The notes: a model not told the origin generated them from the letters alone. DNA of 6,813 nucleotides from an uncultured Clostridia bacterium (GCA_947628925.1 CANRBU010000063.1:1-6813); one strand, 5' to 3'; numbered from the stretch's first letter, positions 1 through 6,010 are shown. Numbers and translations are program-made.

Positions 1-387
1 GCAAATGATGTAAGAGAAGGTGTAGCAATTATGTGGATGGAAGATGTTGATGTATCTATTACAGGAAACTCTACAAACCCAACAAGATTCCAACACCCAG
101 TTGCAGGTACATATAAAAAAGAAAGAACAGAAGCAGGTAAGAAATACTTCTCAGTTGCATCAGGAGGAGGAACAGGTAGAACACTACACCCAGACAATAT
201 GGCAGCTGGACCAGCATCATATGGTATGACAGATACTATGGGAAGAATGCACTCAGATGCACAATTTGCAGGAAGTTCATCAGTACCAGCACATGTTGAA
301 ATGATGGGACTAATTGGAATGGGAAATAACCCAATGGTAGGAGCATCAGTAGCAGTAGCAGTTGCAGTTGAAGAAGCAATGAAATAG
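1..387 (+). CDS. GGGtGRT-family protein, C-terminal part (5' end outside window)
   Basis: The reading frame is open from the first base and ends with TAG at 385-387, giving the last 128 residues. Residues 55-61 of the visible part read GGGTGRT, the motif that names the GGGtGRT family (Pfam PF14057). That family consists of proteins of roughly 300 or more residues, common in clostridia and without an assigned function that I know of. The tail is rich in Gly, Ala and Met (for example MMGLIGMGNNP) and ends in a Val/Ala-rich helix-like stretch followed by EEAMK. I see no signal peptide or membrane segment in this part, so it is probably cytosolic. Codons for Phe, His and Asn more often end in C here than in the other genes of the window, which in AT-rich genomes usually marks high expression (inference). 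The in-frame ATG at 31 is internal, because homology-like sequence continues upstream of it. A strong terminator follows directly. Confidence 0.8.
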   Translation, partial: ANDVREGVAIMWMEDVDVSITGNSTNPTRFQHPVAGTYKKERTEAGKKYFSVASGGGTGRTLHPDNMAAGPASYGMTDTMGRMHSDAQFAGSSSVPAHVEMMGLIGMGNNPMVGASVAVAVAVEEAMK

Positions 388-394
388 AAATTAT

Positions 395-433
395 AAAAAA
401 ATTATCAACTTATAAAAAGTTGATAATTTTTTT
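395..433 (+). terminator. Rho-independent terminator after the GGGtGRT gene
   Basis: A perfect 17-bp inverted repeat spans 395-411 and 417-433 with a 5-base loop (ATAAA). The left arm begins with seven A and the right arm ends with seven T, so the core GC-containing stem TTATCAACTT/AAGTTGATAA runs into a U tract. It starts 8 bases after the stop codon and separates this gene from the promoter at 496. The A/T arms would also allow some function on the minus strand, but no minus-strand gene reads into it. Confidence 0.9.
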
Positions 434-495
434 CTTACACACTCTAAGCAAAAGAAGAATACGAACAAAAATTTTATTTTTTTTCAAAAAAAGTA

Positions 496-524
496 TTGAC
501 AAAAAATAAAAAAGAAGATAAAAT
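496..524 (+). promoter_or_regulatory. Sigma-A-type promoter of the YgjP-like gene
   Basis: A perfect -35 TTGACA (496-501) is separated by 17 bases from a -10 TAAAAT (519-524). Transcription would start near 531, giving a leader of about 53 bases before the ATG at 584. It lies directly downstream of the terminator of the preceding gene, so it should start an independent transcript. Confidence 0.85.
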
Positions 525-546
525 GATAACAACAAAAGCGAACAAC

Positions 547-558
547 GTTTTGCAAAAC
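547..558. promoter_or_regulatory. Perfect 12-bp palindrome in the leader, candidate operator
   Basis: GTTTTGCAAAAC is a perfect palindrome with no central loop, about 17-28 bases downstream of the predicted transcription start. A loop-free palindrome suits a dimeric DNA-binding protein better than an RNA hairpin. It is embedded in a looser dyad (AACAAA at 531-536 pairs with TTTGTT at 564-569, just before the ribosome binding site). I cannot match it to a known regulator. In AT-rich DNA a 12-bp palindrome can arise by chance, so the call is tentative. Confidence 0.3.
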
Positions 559-569
559 ATAAATTTGTT

Positions 570-575
570 AAGGAG
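570..575 (+). promoter_or_regulatory. Ribosome binding site that fixes the YgjP-like start at 584
   Basis: AAGGAG at 570-575 has an 8-base spacer to the ATG at 584. The in-frame GTG at 575 overlaps the last base of this site and therefore cannot use it, so the shorter protein is the right model. Confidence 0.8.
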
Positions 576-583
576 TGATTGAT

Positions 584-1102
584 ATGATAAAAGTAAGAAA
601 TGATGTAAAAGCTATCAAACTAGGGATACAAGAAATAGAAAGACATCCAGTTCCTGTTTTAGGCATAGATTATAAAATGAAAATAGTATACAAAAACATA
701 AAAATAGCAGAACTTGATGTTGAAAATAGAACAATAAAAATATCACTTCCAAACAAATACAAAAAAGAGGAAAGTAAAAAAATTTTAGACATAGCAATAG
801 AAAAAATGTATGAGCAAATTGCAAAAGTAGAAGTAGAAAATGCTATGGAAAAAATAAGAATAACATTAGGCTTTGCACCAGAAGATTTTGAAATAAAAAA
901 AATAAATGGTTCTTATGGAAAATGTGAAAATCAAAAAATTACAATTAATCCAGAGATTGTGAAATATTCTAGAGAAGTAATTGAATATAATATATTACAT
1001 CAATATTGCCATCTAAAATACAAAAATCACTGTAAAAGTTTTTATGACCTACTTGCAAAATATCAACCTAATTACGAAATATATGAAAATGTAATAAAAT
1101 AA
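584..1102 (+). CDS. YgjP/DUF45-like metallopeptidase-fold protein with catalytic Glu replaced by Gln
   Basis: This encodes 172 residues, a little shorter than usual YgjP/DUF45 proteins (about 200-250). The recognisable part is C-terminal: H139-Q-Y-C-H143 followed by H149 (HLKYKNH) and a KSFYDLLAKYQPNY tail. This matches the family pattern HExxHxxxxxH plus SKEFW...YxPDY, a gluzincin-like zinc site related to WLM/SprT peptidases. Upstream, YGKC at 111-114 sits where the family has RWGSC. The three His zinc ligands are kept, but the Glu that activates water is Gln140 (CAA), and the Arg-Trp of the second motif is lost. The N-terminal half is predicted to be beta strands followed by a Lys/Glu-rich helix, as in the family, with no signal peptide or membrane segment. 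It has its own promoter and ends 66 bases before apt, with no terminator seen between, so read-through into apt is possible. The role is unknown. It may bind zinc or a protein without cleaving (inference). Confidence 0.72.
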   Translation: MIKVRNDVKAIKLGIQEIERHPVPVLGIDYKMKIVYKNIKIAELDVENRTIKISLPNKYKKEESKKILDIAIEKMYEQIAKVEVENAMEKIRITLGFAPEDFEIKKINGSYGKCENQKITINPEIVKYSREVIEYNILHQYCHLKYKNHCKSFYDLLAKYQPNYEIYENVIK

Positions 1103-1119
1103 TAATGGAAAGTTCTATA

Positions 1120-1147
1120 TTTACATTTAACTAATTTATGATATAAT
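1120..1147 (+). promoter_or_regulatory. Promoter of the apt-dapA-dapB operon (extended -10)
   Basis: TTTACA (1120-1125), a 16-base spacer and a perfect TATAAT (1142-1147) preceded by TG at 1139-1140 form an extended -10 promoter. Transcription should start at about 1154. This is also the first base of the ribosome binding site AAAGGAGG (1154-1161), which has a 7-base spacer to the ATG at 1169. The leader is thus only about 15 bases, leaving no room for a riboswitch or attenuator. Confidence 0.8.
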
Positions 1148-1168
1148 GCAATTAAAGGAGGTCTAGAT

Positions 1169-1708
1169 ATGAAAATATTAAAAAATAATTTAAAAAGTGA
1201 ACTAAATATACGAACAGAAAAAAATTTCCCAATAGAAGGAATTGAATTCATTGATATAACACCACTTATAATACAAAAAGAAACAATAAAGGAAATTATA
1301 GGAAAATTTAAAGAAGAATTAGAAGGAAAAAATATTGACTATATTGTAGCACCAGAAGCAAGAGGATTTTTATTCGGAGTAGCAATTGCAGAGCAACTAA
1401 ATATAGGGTGCATACCAGTTAGAAAAAAAGGAAAACTACCTCCAACAGCAGTAGAAAGTGTATTTGATTATGAAAAAGAATATGGAAAAGACCAATTAGA
1501 ACTTCCAAAACTAGTAAATACCACATACCAAAATAAAAATTTTTATATTGTAGATGATATATATGCAACTGGCAATACAATAAAAGCTATAAGTGAATCA
1601 ATAAGAAATTTAGGTGGCAACATAATAGGTAAAGGAGTTGTCATGAACATAAAAGCTTTAAATCAAGATGAAGACATCTTTTCTTTATTAGATATAGAGG
1701 AGGAATAG
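1169..1708 (+). CDS. apt: Adenine phosphoribosyltransferase
   Basis: The enzyme converts adenine and PRPP to AMP and pyrophosphate (purine salvage, cytosol). At 179 residues it has the usual length for APRT. The family signatures appear in order: FPIEGIEFIDITPL (20-33), matching the FPxPGIxFxDITPL start; APEARGFLFG (61-70); RKKGKLP (85-91), the flexible substrate loop; EYGKDQLEL (104-112), whose Glu104 aligns with the catalytic Glu104 of human APRT; and the PRPP-binding loop VDDIYATGNT (128-137), where the usual form is VDDLLATGGT. The C-terminus FSLLD also matches the family end. The start is supported by the strong site AAAGGAGG 7 bases upstream. It is the first gene of a unit with dapA (5-base gap) and dapB, an unusual partner set for apt, which is often found near relA or recJ. 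Another purine PRTase activity is possible but less likely given the GKLP and ITPL motifs. Confidence 0.92.
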   Translation: MKILKNNLKSELNIRTEKNFPIEGIEFIDITPLIIQKETIKEIIGKFKEELEGKNIDYIVAPEARGFLFGVAIAEQLNIGCIPVRKKGKLPPTAVESVFDYEKEYGKDQLELPKLVNTTYQNKNFYIVDDIYATGNTIKAISESIRNLGGNIIGKGVVMNIKALNQDEDIFSLLDIEEE

Positions 1709-1713
1709 TTTGA

Positions 1714-2622
1714 ATGAAAAAAGTTTTATTTAAAGGTTGTGGTACTGCTATTGCTACACCATTTGATGACAAAGGAGTAAATGTTGAAGAATTTAAGAAA
1801 TTAATAGAAGACCAAATAAAAAATAATGTATCTGCAATAATAGTTTGTGGAACAACAGGTGAATCTTCAACAATGACAACAGAAGAAAAAACAGAAGCAA
1901 TAAATACAGCTATAAAAACTTCTGCAGGTAGAGTTCCTATAATTGTAGGAACAGGTGGAAATAATACAAAGCAAGTAATTGAAAATTCGAAAAAGGCAGA
2001 AAGTTTAGGAGCTGATGGACTATTAATAGTTACACCATATTATAATAAATGTACACAAAAAGGATTAATTGAACACTATAAAACCATTAGCCAAAATGTT
2101 ACACTACCAATTATTTTATATAGTGTGCCAAGCAGAACAGGAGTTAATATAGAACCTAAAACTTGTTTAGAACTTTCAAAAATAGATAATATTGTAGCAA
2201 TAAAAGAGGCAAGTGGAAACATCTCACAAATTGCACAAATAGCACACCTTTGTGGTGAAAACTTACAAATATATTCTGGAAATGATGATCAAATTCTTCC
2301 AATTTTATCTTTAGGGGGAATAGGGGTTATTTCAGTTTTATCAAATGTAATGCCAAAGTATACGCAAGATATCACTAAAAATTTCGAAATAGGAAATATA
2401 AAAAAGGCCACACAAATGCAATTAGATGCGATTCCATTAATAAATAGCCTATTTAGTGAGGTAAATCCTATTCCTGTAAAAGCAGCATTAAATTTATTAG
2501 GGTATGACTTTGGAATACCACGTTTACCACTAACAAAAATGTCACCAGAAAAAGAAAACATATTAAAGGAAGAATTGTTTAAATTGATAAACAAAACAAG
2601 AAAGGAAGAAGTTGAATGTTAA
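1714..2622 (+). CDS. dapA: 4-hydroxy-tetrahydrodipicolinate synthase
   Basis: This condenses pyruvate with L-aspartate-4-semialdehyde to give 4-hydroxy-tetrahydrodipicolinate, the first committed step of diaminopimelate and lysine synthesis. It is a cytosolic (beta/alpha)8 barrel of the DapA/NAL family. The length of 302 residues is normal (about 290-300). Key residues, numbered 3 above E. coli: CGTTGES (45-51) with the triad Thr48; Y110 in YYNK, which reaches into the active site across the tight dimer; Y136 in LYSVPSRTG; R141, which binds the aspartate semialdehyde carboxylate; and Schiff-base Lys164 in AIKEASG. At the allosteric lysine site, the residue equivalent to E. coli His56 is Lys59, and Glu84 becomes Gln87. 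Lys at this position is typical of lysine-insensitive Gram-positive enzymes. AGGAGG at 1698-1703, inside the end of apt, lies 10 bases before the ATG. The stop overlaps dapB by 7 bases, so translation is probably coupled. Confidence 0.96.
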   Translation: MKKVLFKGCGTAIATPFDDKGVNVEEFKKLIEDQIKNNVSAIIVCGTTGESSTMTTEEKTEAINTAIKTSAGRVPIIVGTGGNNTKQVIENSKKAESLGADGLLIVTPYYNKCTQKGLIEHYKTISQNVTLPIILYSVPSRTGVNIEPKTCLELSKIDNIVAIKEASGNISQIAQIAHLCGENLQIYSGNDDQILPILSLGGIGVISVLSNVMPKYTQDITKNFEIGNIKKATQMQLDAIPLINSLFSEVNPIPVKAALNLLGYDFGIPRLPLTKMSPEKENILKEELFKLINKTRKEEVEC

Positions 2623-3362
2623 AAATAATGGTAAATGGTTGCAATGGAAAAATGGGGCAAGTAGTCTGCAAATTAGTAGAAAAGGATGAAGAAACAAAAG
2701 TAGTATGTGGATTTGATAAAAATATGGAAGTACAACAAGAATTTCCAGTATACAACAATTTAGAGAATATAAAAGAAAAACCAGATGTAATAATTGATTT
2801 TTCTATACCTGTTGCAACATTAAATATTTTAAAATATGCTGAAAAAAATAATGTACCAATTGTAATTGCAACAACTGGATTTTCTAATGACGAAGAAAAC
2901 ATAATAAAAGAATATAGCAAAAAAATAGCAATATTTAAATCAGCAAATATGTCATATGATATTATGATTATTCAAAAAATATTAAAATGGTTAGCACCAC
3001 ATTTAAAAGATACTGATATTGAAATAACAGAAACACATCATAATAGAAAAGTAGATAGCCCAAGTGGAACAGCACAAATGTTAGCAGATGCAATAAATGA
3101 GTCTTTAGGAAATACAAAATATTGTGAATACAACAGACATGAAAAAAGAGAAAAAAGAAACAAAAATGAAATAGGAATGCACTCTATAAGAGGTGGAAAC
3201 ATAGTAGGGGAGCACACAGTACAATTTTTCGGTGAGAATGAAACTTTAGAAATAAAGCACACAAGCTATTCAAGAGAAGTATTTGCAGAAGGAGCAATAA
3301 AAGCAGCAAAATATTTAATTGCCCAACCACAAGGCTTATATGACATGAACAATTTAGAATAA
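2616..3362 (+). CDS. dapB: 4-hydroxy-tetrahydrodipicolinate reductase
   Basis: This NAD(P)H-dependent enzyme reduces the DapA product to tetrahydrodipicolinate. The length of 248 residues is normal. A Rossmann fold opens the protein with NGCNGKMG (7-14). DFS (61-63) and ATTGF (85-89) are the conserved nucleotide-pocket motifs, and SANMSYDI (109-116) is the SANMS motif. The catalytic segment ETHHNRKVDSPSGTA (139-153) carries His141 and Lys145, equivalent to E. coli His159 and Lys163. HSIRGGNIVGEHTV (189-202) completes the substrate-binding domain. D34-K35 at the end of the second strand pairs an acid with a base, a combination compatible with use of either NADH or NADPH (inference). The start at 2616 has AGGAAG (2603-2608) with a 7-base spacer and lies inside the last codons of dapA. 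An in-frame ATG at 2628 is the alternative but is too close to the GxxGxxG motif and has no site of its own. It is the last gene of the unit, followed by a terminator. Confidence 0.96.
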   Translation: MLKIMVNGCNGKMGQVVCKLVEKDEETKVVCGFDKNMEVQQEFPVYNNLENIKEKPDVIIDFSIPVATLNILKYAEKNNVPIVIATTGFSNDEENIIKEYSKKIAIFKSANMSYDIMIIQKILKWLAPHLKDTDIEITETHHNRKVDSPSGTAQMLADAINESLGNTKYCEYNRHEKREKRNKNEIGMHSIRGGNIVGEHTVQFFGENETLEIKHTSYSREVFAEGAIKAAKYLIAQPQGLYDMNNLE

Positions 3363-3380
3363 ACATTTTAAAATATAATA

Positions 3381-3414
3381 AAAACTAGAATCTTAACATT
3401 AAGATTCTAGTTTT
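3381..3414. terminator. Bidirectional terminator between dapB and the VWA gene
   Basis: A perfect 15-bp inverted repeat (3381-3395 and 3400-3414) encloses a 4-base loop, ACAT. The outer arms are AAAA and TTTT, so each strand shows a stem ending in a U run, and both flanks remain AT-rich. It lies 18 bases after the dapB stop and 28 bases beyond the end of the convergent minus-strand gene, which fits shared use by both. Confidence 0.85.
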
Positions 3415-3442
3415 AAAAATATATTTTTATTTGAAAGAAAAT

Positions 3443-5851
3443 CTATTTTTTATTTTTATTATTTATTATTACAGAACAAGTTAGTAATAATAATATTACC
3501 AATATAATTGCATATTTAGAAAAATCACTTTTTCCTGTTGGTGGAATTATTATAAGTTCTGATGATTGAGCATAATCAATTTCAGCAGCATTTGCAGTAA
3601 ACATACTTGCAAATTTCACTTCTTGACCTCTTATAGTAGAAGTAGATGTACTGCTTTGCATCCTTCTTCCAAGAGGGTTTGAATAACTATATATTTCTGC
3701 TCCAATTGAGAAGTTAGAATCTGTCGTAACACTTGATAAATATCTTGAATATACAACCTTTATATAACGTTCACCATTATTACCAATGCAAGAATTTCGG
3801 ATAAAGGCATTGTTACCTAAATTTATCTTTGCACATAATTGACTATTAGAACTTGAATTAGGCATATTGTATTGTATAACATCCCAACCCAACATTTCAT
3901 TTGTATAATCAGGTAAAGTTAATAAATGTGAATCTATGTTAAAATTAAGATTTTCCGGAATGTAAGTTATTAGAGAAATATCACTTGAAGAAATTAAAGA
4001 TATATTTTTAACACTTATTGTATATTCTATTTCTAAAGTAGATCCTTGTGTAATTTCAGTATCAAAATAATATACAGGTATATCTTTCACATCTCTAAAA
4101 GTTCTAGTTTCACCTACACCTATATCCTTATCAACAAAAGCAGCTTGCTCATCAACATCAAAAAATATATTTTGACCATCTGATAAGGAAAGTCTCATTG
4201 CACTTATTTTTATATCAGTATCAAATGTAAAAGTGTCTCTCAAAGAAATTCCTAAATTTTGTCCATAATATCCAGATATTGAATAAGAATATTCATCTTT
4301 GTTGTAAGTTACACCATTTACAGTAATTGTATCATCAGTTTCACTTACAGAAGGATAATTATCTATATGGTATTCACCTGTAGTAGCAGTCATATAGGTT
4401 TTTTCTGAAAAATCTTTTGCTAAAGATATAGAAGGTTCTGTTCCATCATAATAATCAAGAATTTTAAATAATTGTGCAATTTCAGGTGTGATTTCTGAAA
4501 AATTATTATTTACTTCATTTCTACGATTTTCATCATCAAAACCTTTAAAGTAAGAAAGGTATGTTGAAAATTCAGTAGTATTTTCTTTTATACCACTTAA
4601 GATGATATCTTTAACATAGCTTTTTATTACATTTGTTACATTTTCATCATCTGAATGGAAAAATTGAATATTCTCAACATTACACATATCACTTACAAAT
4701 TGATCAATTTCATCATCATATGTTTTAGTAATCAAAGTTACAAGATTAATGCCTTCTGAAATAAGACTTTCCATTTTTGATTTAGTATTTGAAGTGATAG
4801 AAACTAGTTTTTGTCTTACTATATCTTCATTTTCTAAGTCTTCAACAAAAATTTCAGTTGAGCCATCTGACAAAGGAACACCATCAGATAATAGGAAGAC
4901 TAATCTATTAGAATCAGGTGTATTATTTACAAAAGCTGTTTCAGCACAGTTCAAAGCATCATATATATTAGTAGCGCCAGAAAATGTCGCATTAAGTGAA
5001 TCCAATTTTTCAATTAAACGATCCTTATTTTTAGTAAGGTTTTGCCATACAATACCTTTGTTGGCAAAAGCTACAATACCAATATAAATGTTATCAGTTT
5101 CATCTTCTAATAAAGAGTTGACTAATTGTTTTGCAGAATTTAATTGGACTTGAAGCCTTGTTTCACCATTAGAAAGTGTATCTGACATACTTGAAGAAAT
5201 ATCTATTGCAAGCATAATTTGAGTACAAGCTTTTCCACTAGTCATAATTTCTCTAATATATGAATTTTCTATAGTACCAGAACCACCAACTGAAACACTA
5301 TAGTAGTCTTGACCATTATATTTTAAAACATTTTTTATAGTTCCAACATCTGTTGTACCATCTTCAAGAAAACGACCATAATTAAATCTTACTCTATATG
5401 TACCTGCGGCAGGTGAAAAATTATAATCACCATTACTGTTAGTATAAGTATGATCAACAACATTGCCGTTACTATCTAAAAGTTCAACATAAACCTTTTC
5501 AATTCCTTTTTCATTTCCATTTTTTTCTCCATCAGCAACAGCCATTCCAGTTGATTTTGCTATAGAACTTTCCATATTTTTTAAATCTTCAAATACATTT
5601 CCAGATATACTTGTTAAGAAAGTTTCAGTCTTTTTAGAAGATGTCGTTGTAGAAGAAGGAGGAATCTCTGGTTTAGGACCAGGATCTGGAGGAGTGACAG
5701 TAGATGATGAACCACCTCCACTTGGCATAGATCTAACTTCTGAACTAAAAGAACTTAGATTTGTAAAACCAATACTCATATTTGAAATGCTAATAAGAAT
5801 AGAAAAAGTTATTAATATAATAAATAAAAAAACAAATTTTCTTTTCATCAT
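3443..5851 (-). CDS. Cell-wall-anchored surface protein with Ig-like and VWA domains and an IPPTG sorting signal
   Basis: This encodes 802 residues. KRK then a hydrophobic stretch (6-22) forms the export signal. A Ser/Pro/Thr linker follows (41-73, with PPDPGPKPEIPP). Residues about 80-157 match an SdrD-B/CNA-B-like Ig fold: ISGNVF, GIEKVYVELLDSNGN, TNSNGDYNF, GTYRVRF. A von Willebrand A domain spans about 210-415 with an intact metal site (MIDAS): D217-I-S219-S-S221, T294 in SGATNIYDAL and D323 in LLSDG. Beta-rich regions (about 490-565 and 600-745) resemble the DUF11-like modules of wall proteins. The C-terminus is a sortase signal: IPPTG (769-773), hydrophobic segment 781-796, NNKNKK tail. 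It is therefore probably an adhesin or pilus-tip-like protein held on peptidoglycan; its ligand is unknown. An upstream in-frame ATG at 5908 is rejected because it lies at or before the predicted transcription start. ATG 5851 has a good binding site, and ATG 5848 is a close alternative. No sortase gene is in the window. Confidence 0.85.
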   Translation of the reverse strand: MMKRKFVFLFIILITFSILISISNMSIGFTNLSSFSSEVRSMPSGGGSSSTVTPPDPGPKPEIPPSSTTTSSKKTETFLTSISGNVFEDLKNMESSIAKSTGMAVADGEKNGNEKGIEKVYVELLDSNGNVVDHTYTNSNGDYNFSPAAGTYRVRFNYGRFLEDGTTDVGTIKNVLKYNGQDYYSVSVGGSGTIENSYIREIMTSGKACTQIMLAIDISSSMSDTLSNGETRLQVQLNSAKQLVNSLLEDETDNIYIGIVAFANKGIVWQNLTKNKDRLIEKLDSLNATFSGATNIYDALNCAETAFVNNTPDSNRLVFLLSDGVPLSDGSTEIFVEDLENEDIVRQKLVSITSNTKSKMESLISEGINLVTLITKTYDDEIDQFVSDMCNVENIQFFHSDDENVTNVIKSYVKDIILSGIKENTTEFSTYLSYFKGFDDENRRNEVNNNFSEITPEIAQLFKILDYYDGTEPSISLAKDFSEKTYMTATTGEYHIDNYPSVSETDDTITVNGVTYNKDEYSYSISGYYGQNLGISLRDTFTFDTDIKISAMRLSLSDGQNIFFDVDEQAAFVDKDIGVGETRTFRDVKDIPVYYFDTEITQGSTLEIEYTISVKNISLISSSDISLITYIPENLNFNIDSHLLTLPDYTNEMLGWDVIQYNMPNSSSNSQLCAKINLGNNAFIRNSCIGNNGERYIKVVYSRYLSSVTTDSNFSIGAEIYSYSNPLGRRMQSSTSTSTIRGQEVKFASMFTANAAEIDYAQSSELIIIPPTGKSDFSKYAIILVILLLLTCSVIINNKNKK

Positions 5852-5859
5852 AATATAAT

Positions 5860-5865
5860 TCCTTT
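5860..5865 (-). promoter_or_regulatory. Ribosome binding site fixing the VWA protein start
   Basis: On the minus strand AAAGGA (5865 down to 5860) lies 8 bases before the ATG at 5851 and 11 bases before the second ATG at 5848. This spacing favours the first Met of the MMKRK start and excludes the longer reading frame beginning at 5908. Confidence 0.75.
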
Positions 5866-5912
5866 CATAAAAAATATTAACATTAAAATGACAAATAATA
5901 CTATACATATAT

Positions 5913-5941
5913 ATTATACCACAAAATTTGCCAAATGTCTA
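5913..5941 (-). promoter_or_regulatory. Promoter of the VWA surface-protein gene (extended -10)
   Basis: On the minus strand TAGACA (5941-5936; one mismatch from TTGACA), a 17-base spacer and a perfect TATAAT (5918-5913) preceded by TGG form an extended -10 promoter. Transcription should begin near 5906, giving a leader of about 55 AT-rich bases. A small dyad, TCTAA-TT-TTAGA (5938-5949), overlaps the -35 box. It could be an operator but is weak. Confidence 0.8.
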
Positions 5942-5975
5942 ATTTTAGAGCAAAACAACAGTCAAAATTTTTATG

Positions 5976-6004
5976 TTGATTTTTTAAATTTTTTTTCGTA
6001 TAAT
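5976..6004 (+). promoter_or_regulatory. Promoter of the pseudouridine synthase gene, placed for a leaderless transcript
   Basis: TTGATT (5976-5981), a 17-base spacer and a perfect TATAAT (5999-6004) make a good sigma-A-like promoter. The -10 box ends only 6 bases before the ATG at 6011, so the expected +1 coincides with the A of the start codon. No Shine-Dalgarno-like sequence lies between. It diverges from the promoter at 5913-5941, with 34 bases between the two -35 boxes. Confidence 0.7.
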
Positions 6005-6010
6005 ATTTAT

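Noticed and set aside
44..229. Gln-rich 61-residue reading frame in the second forward frame
   Set aside because: It is an out-of-frame shadow of the GGGtGRT gene, whose conserved motif is in frame 1, and has no ribosome binding site.
538..553. GCGAACAACGTTTTGC looked like a LexA (SOS) box downstream of the YgjP-like promoter
   Set aside because: The Gram-positive SOS consensus needs four bases between GAAC and GTTY; here there are three, and two further central positions mismatch. It is better described as part of the GTTTTGCAAAAC palindrome.
575..583. GTG at 575 as the start of the YgjP-like gene
   Set aside because: It overlaps the AAGGAG site, which is ideally spaced for the ATG at 584.
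388..583. Small RNA or small protein gene in the 196-base gap
   Set aside because: The gap is explained by a terminator, a promoter and a leader; the rest is A/T-rich sequence with no open frame bearing a ribosome binding site.
1103..1168. Possible riboswitch or attenuator before the apt-dap operon
   Set aside because: The 66-base gap holds a complete promoter, and the predicted leader is about 15 bases; no hairpin is visible.
4749..5087. 112-residue plus-strand reading frame inside the VWA gene, and similar antisense frames inside dapA, dapB and the YgjP-like gene
   Set aside because: They lie wholly opposite well-supported domains, lack ribosome binding sites and show no recognisable motifs.
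5848..5868. Six-codon upstream reading frame (MKGIIL, stop TGA) overlapping the VWA start as ATGATGA
   Set aside because: It contains the Shine-Dalgarno sequence of the main gene and has none of its own, so regulated translation from it is unlikely.
5852..5908. N-terminal extension of the VWA protein by 19 residues from the ATG at 5908
   Set aside because: It lies at or before the predicted transcription start, has no ribosome binding site, and would put polar residues ahead of a normal KRK-hydrophobic export signal.
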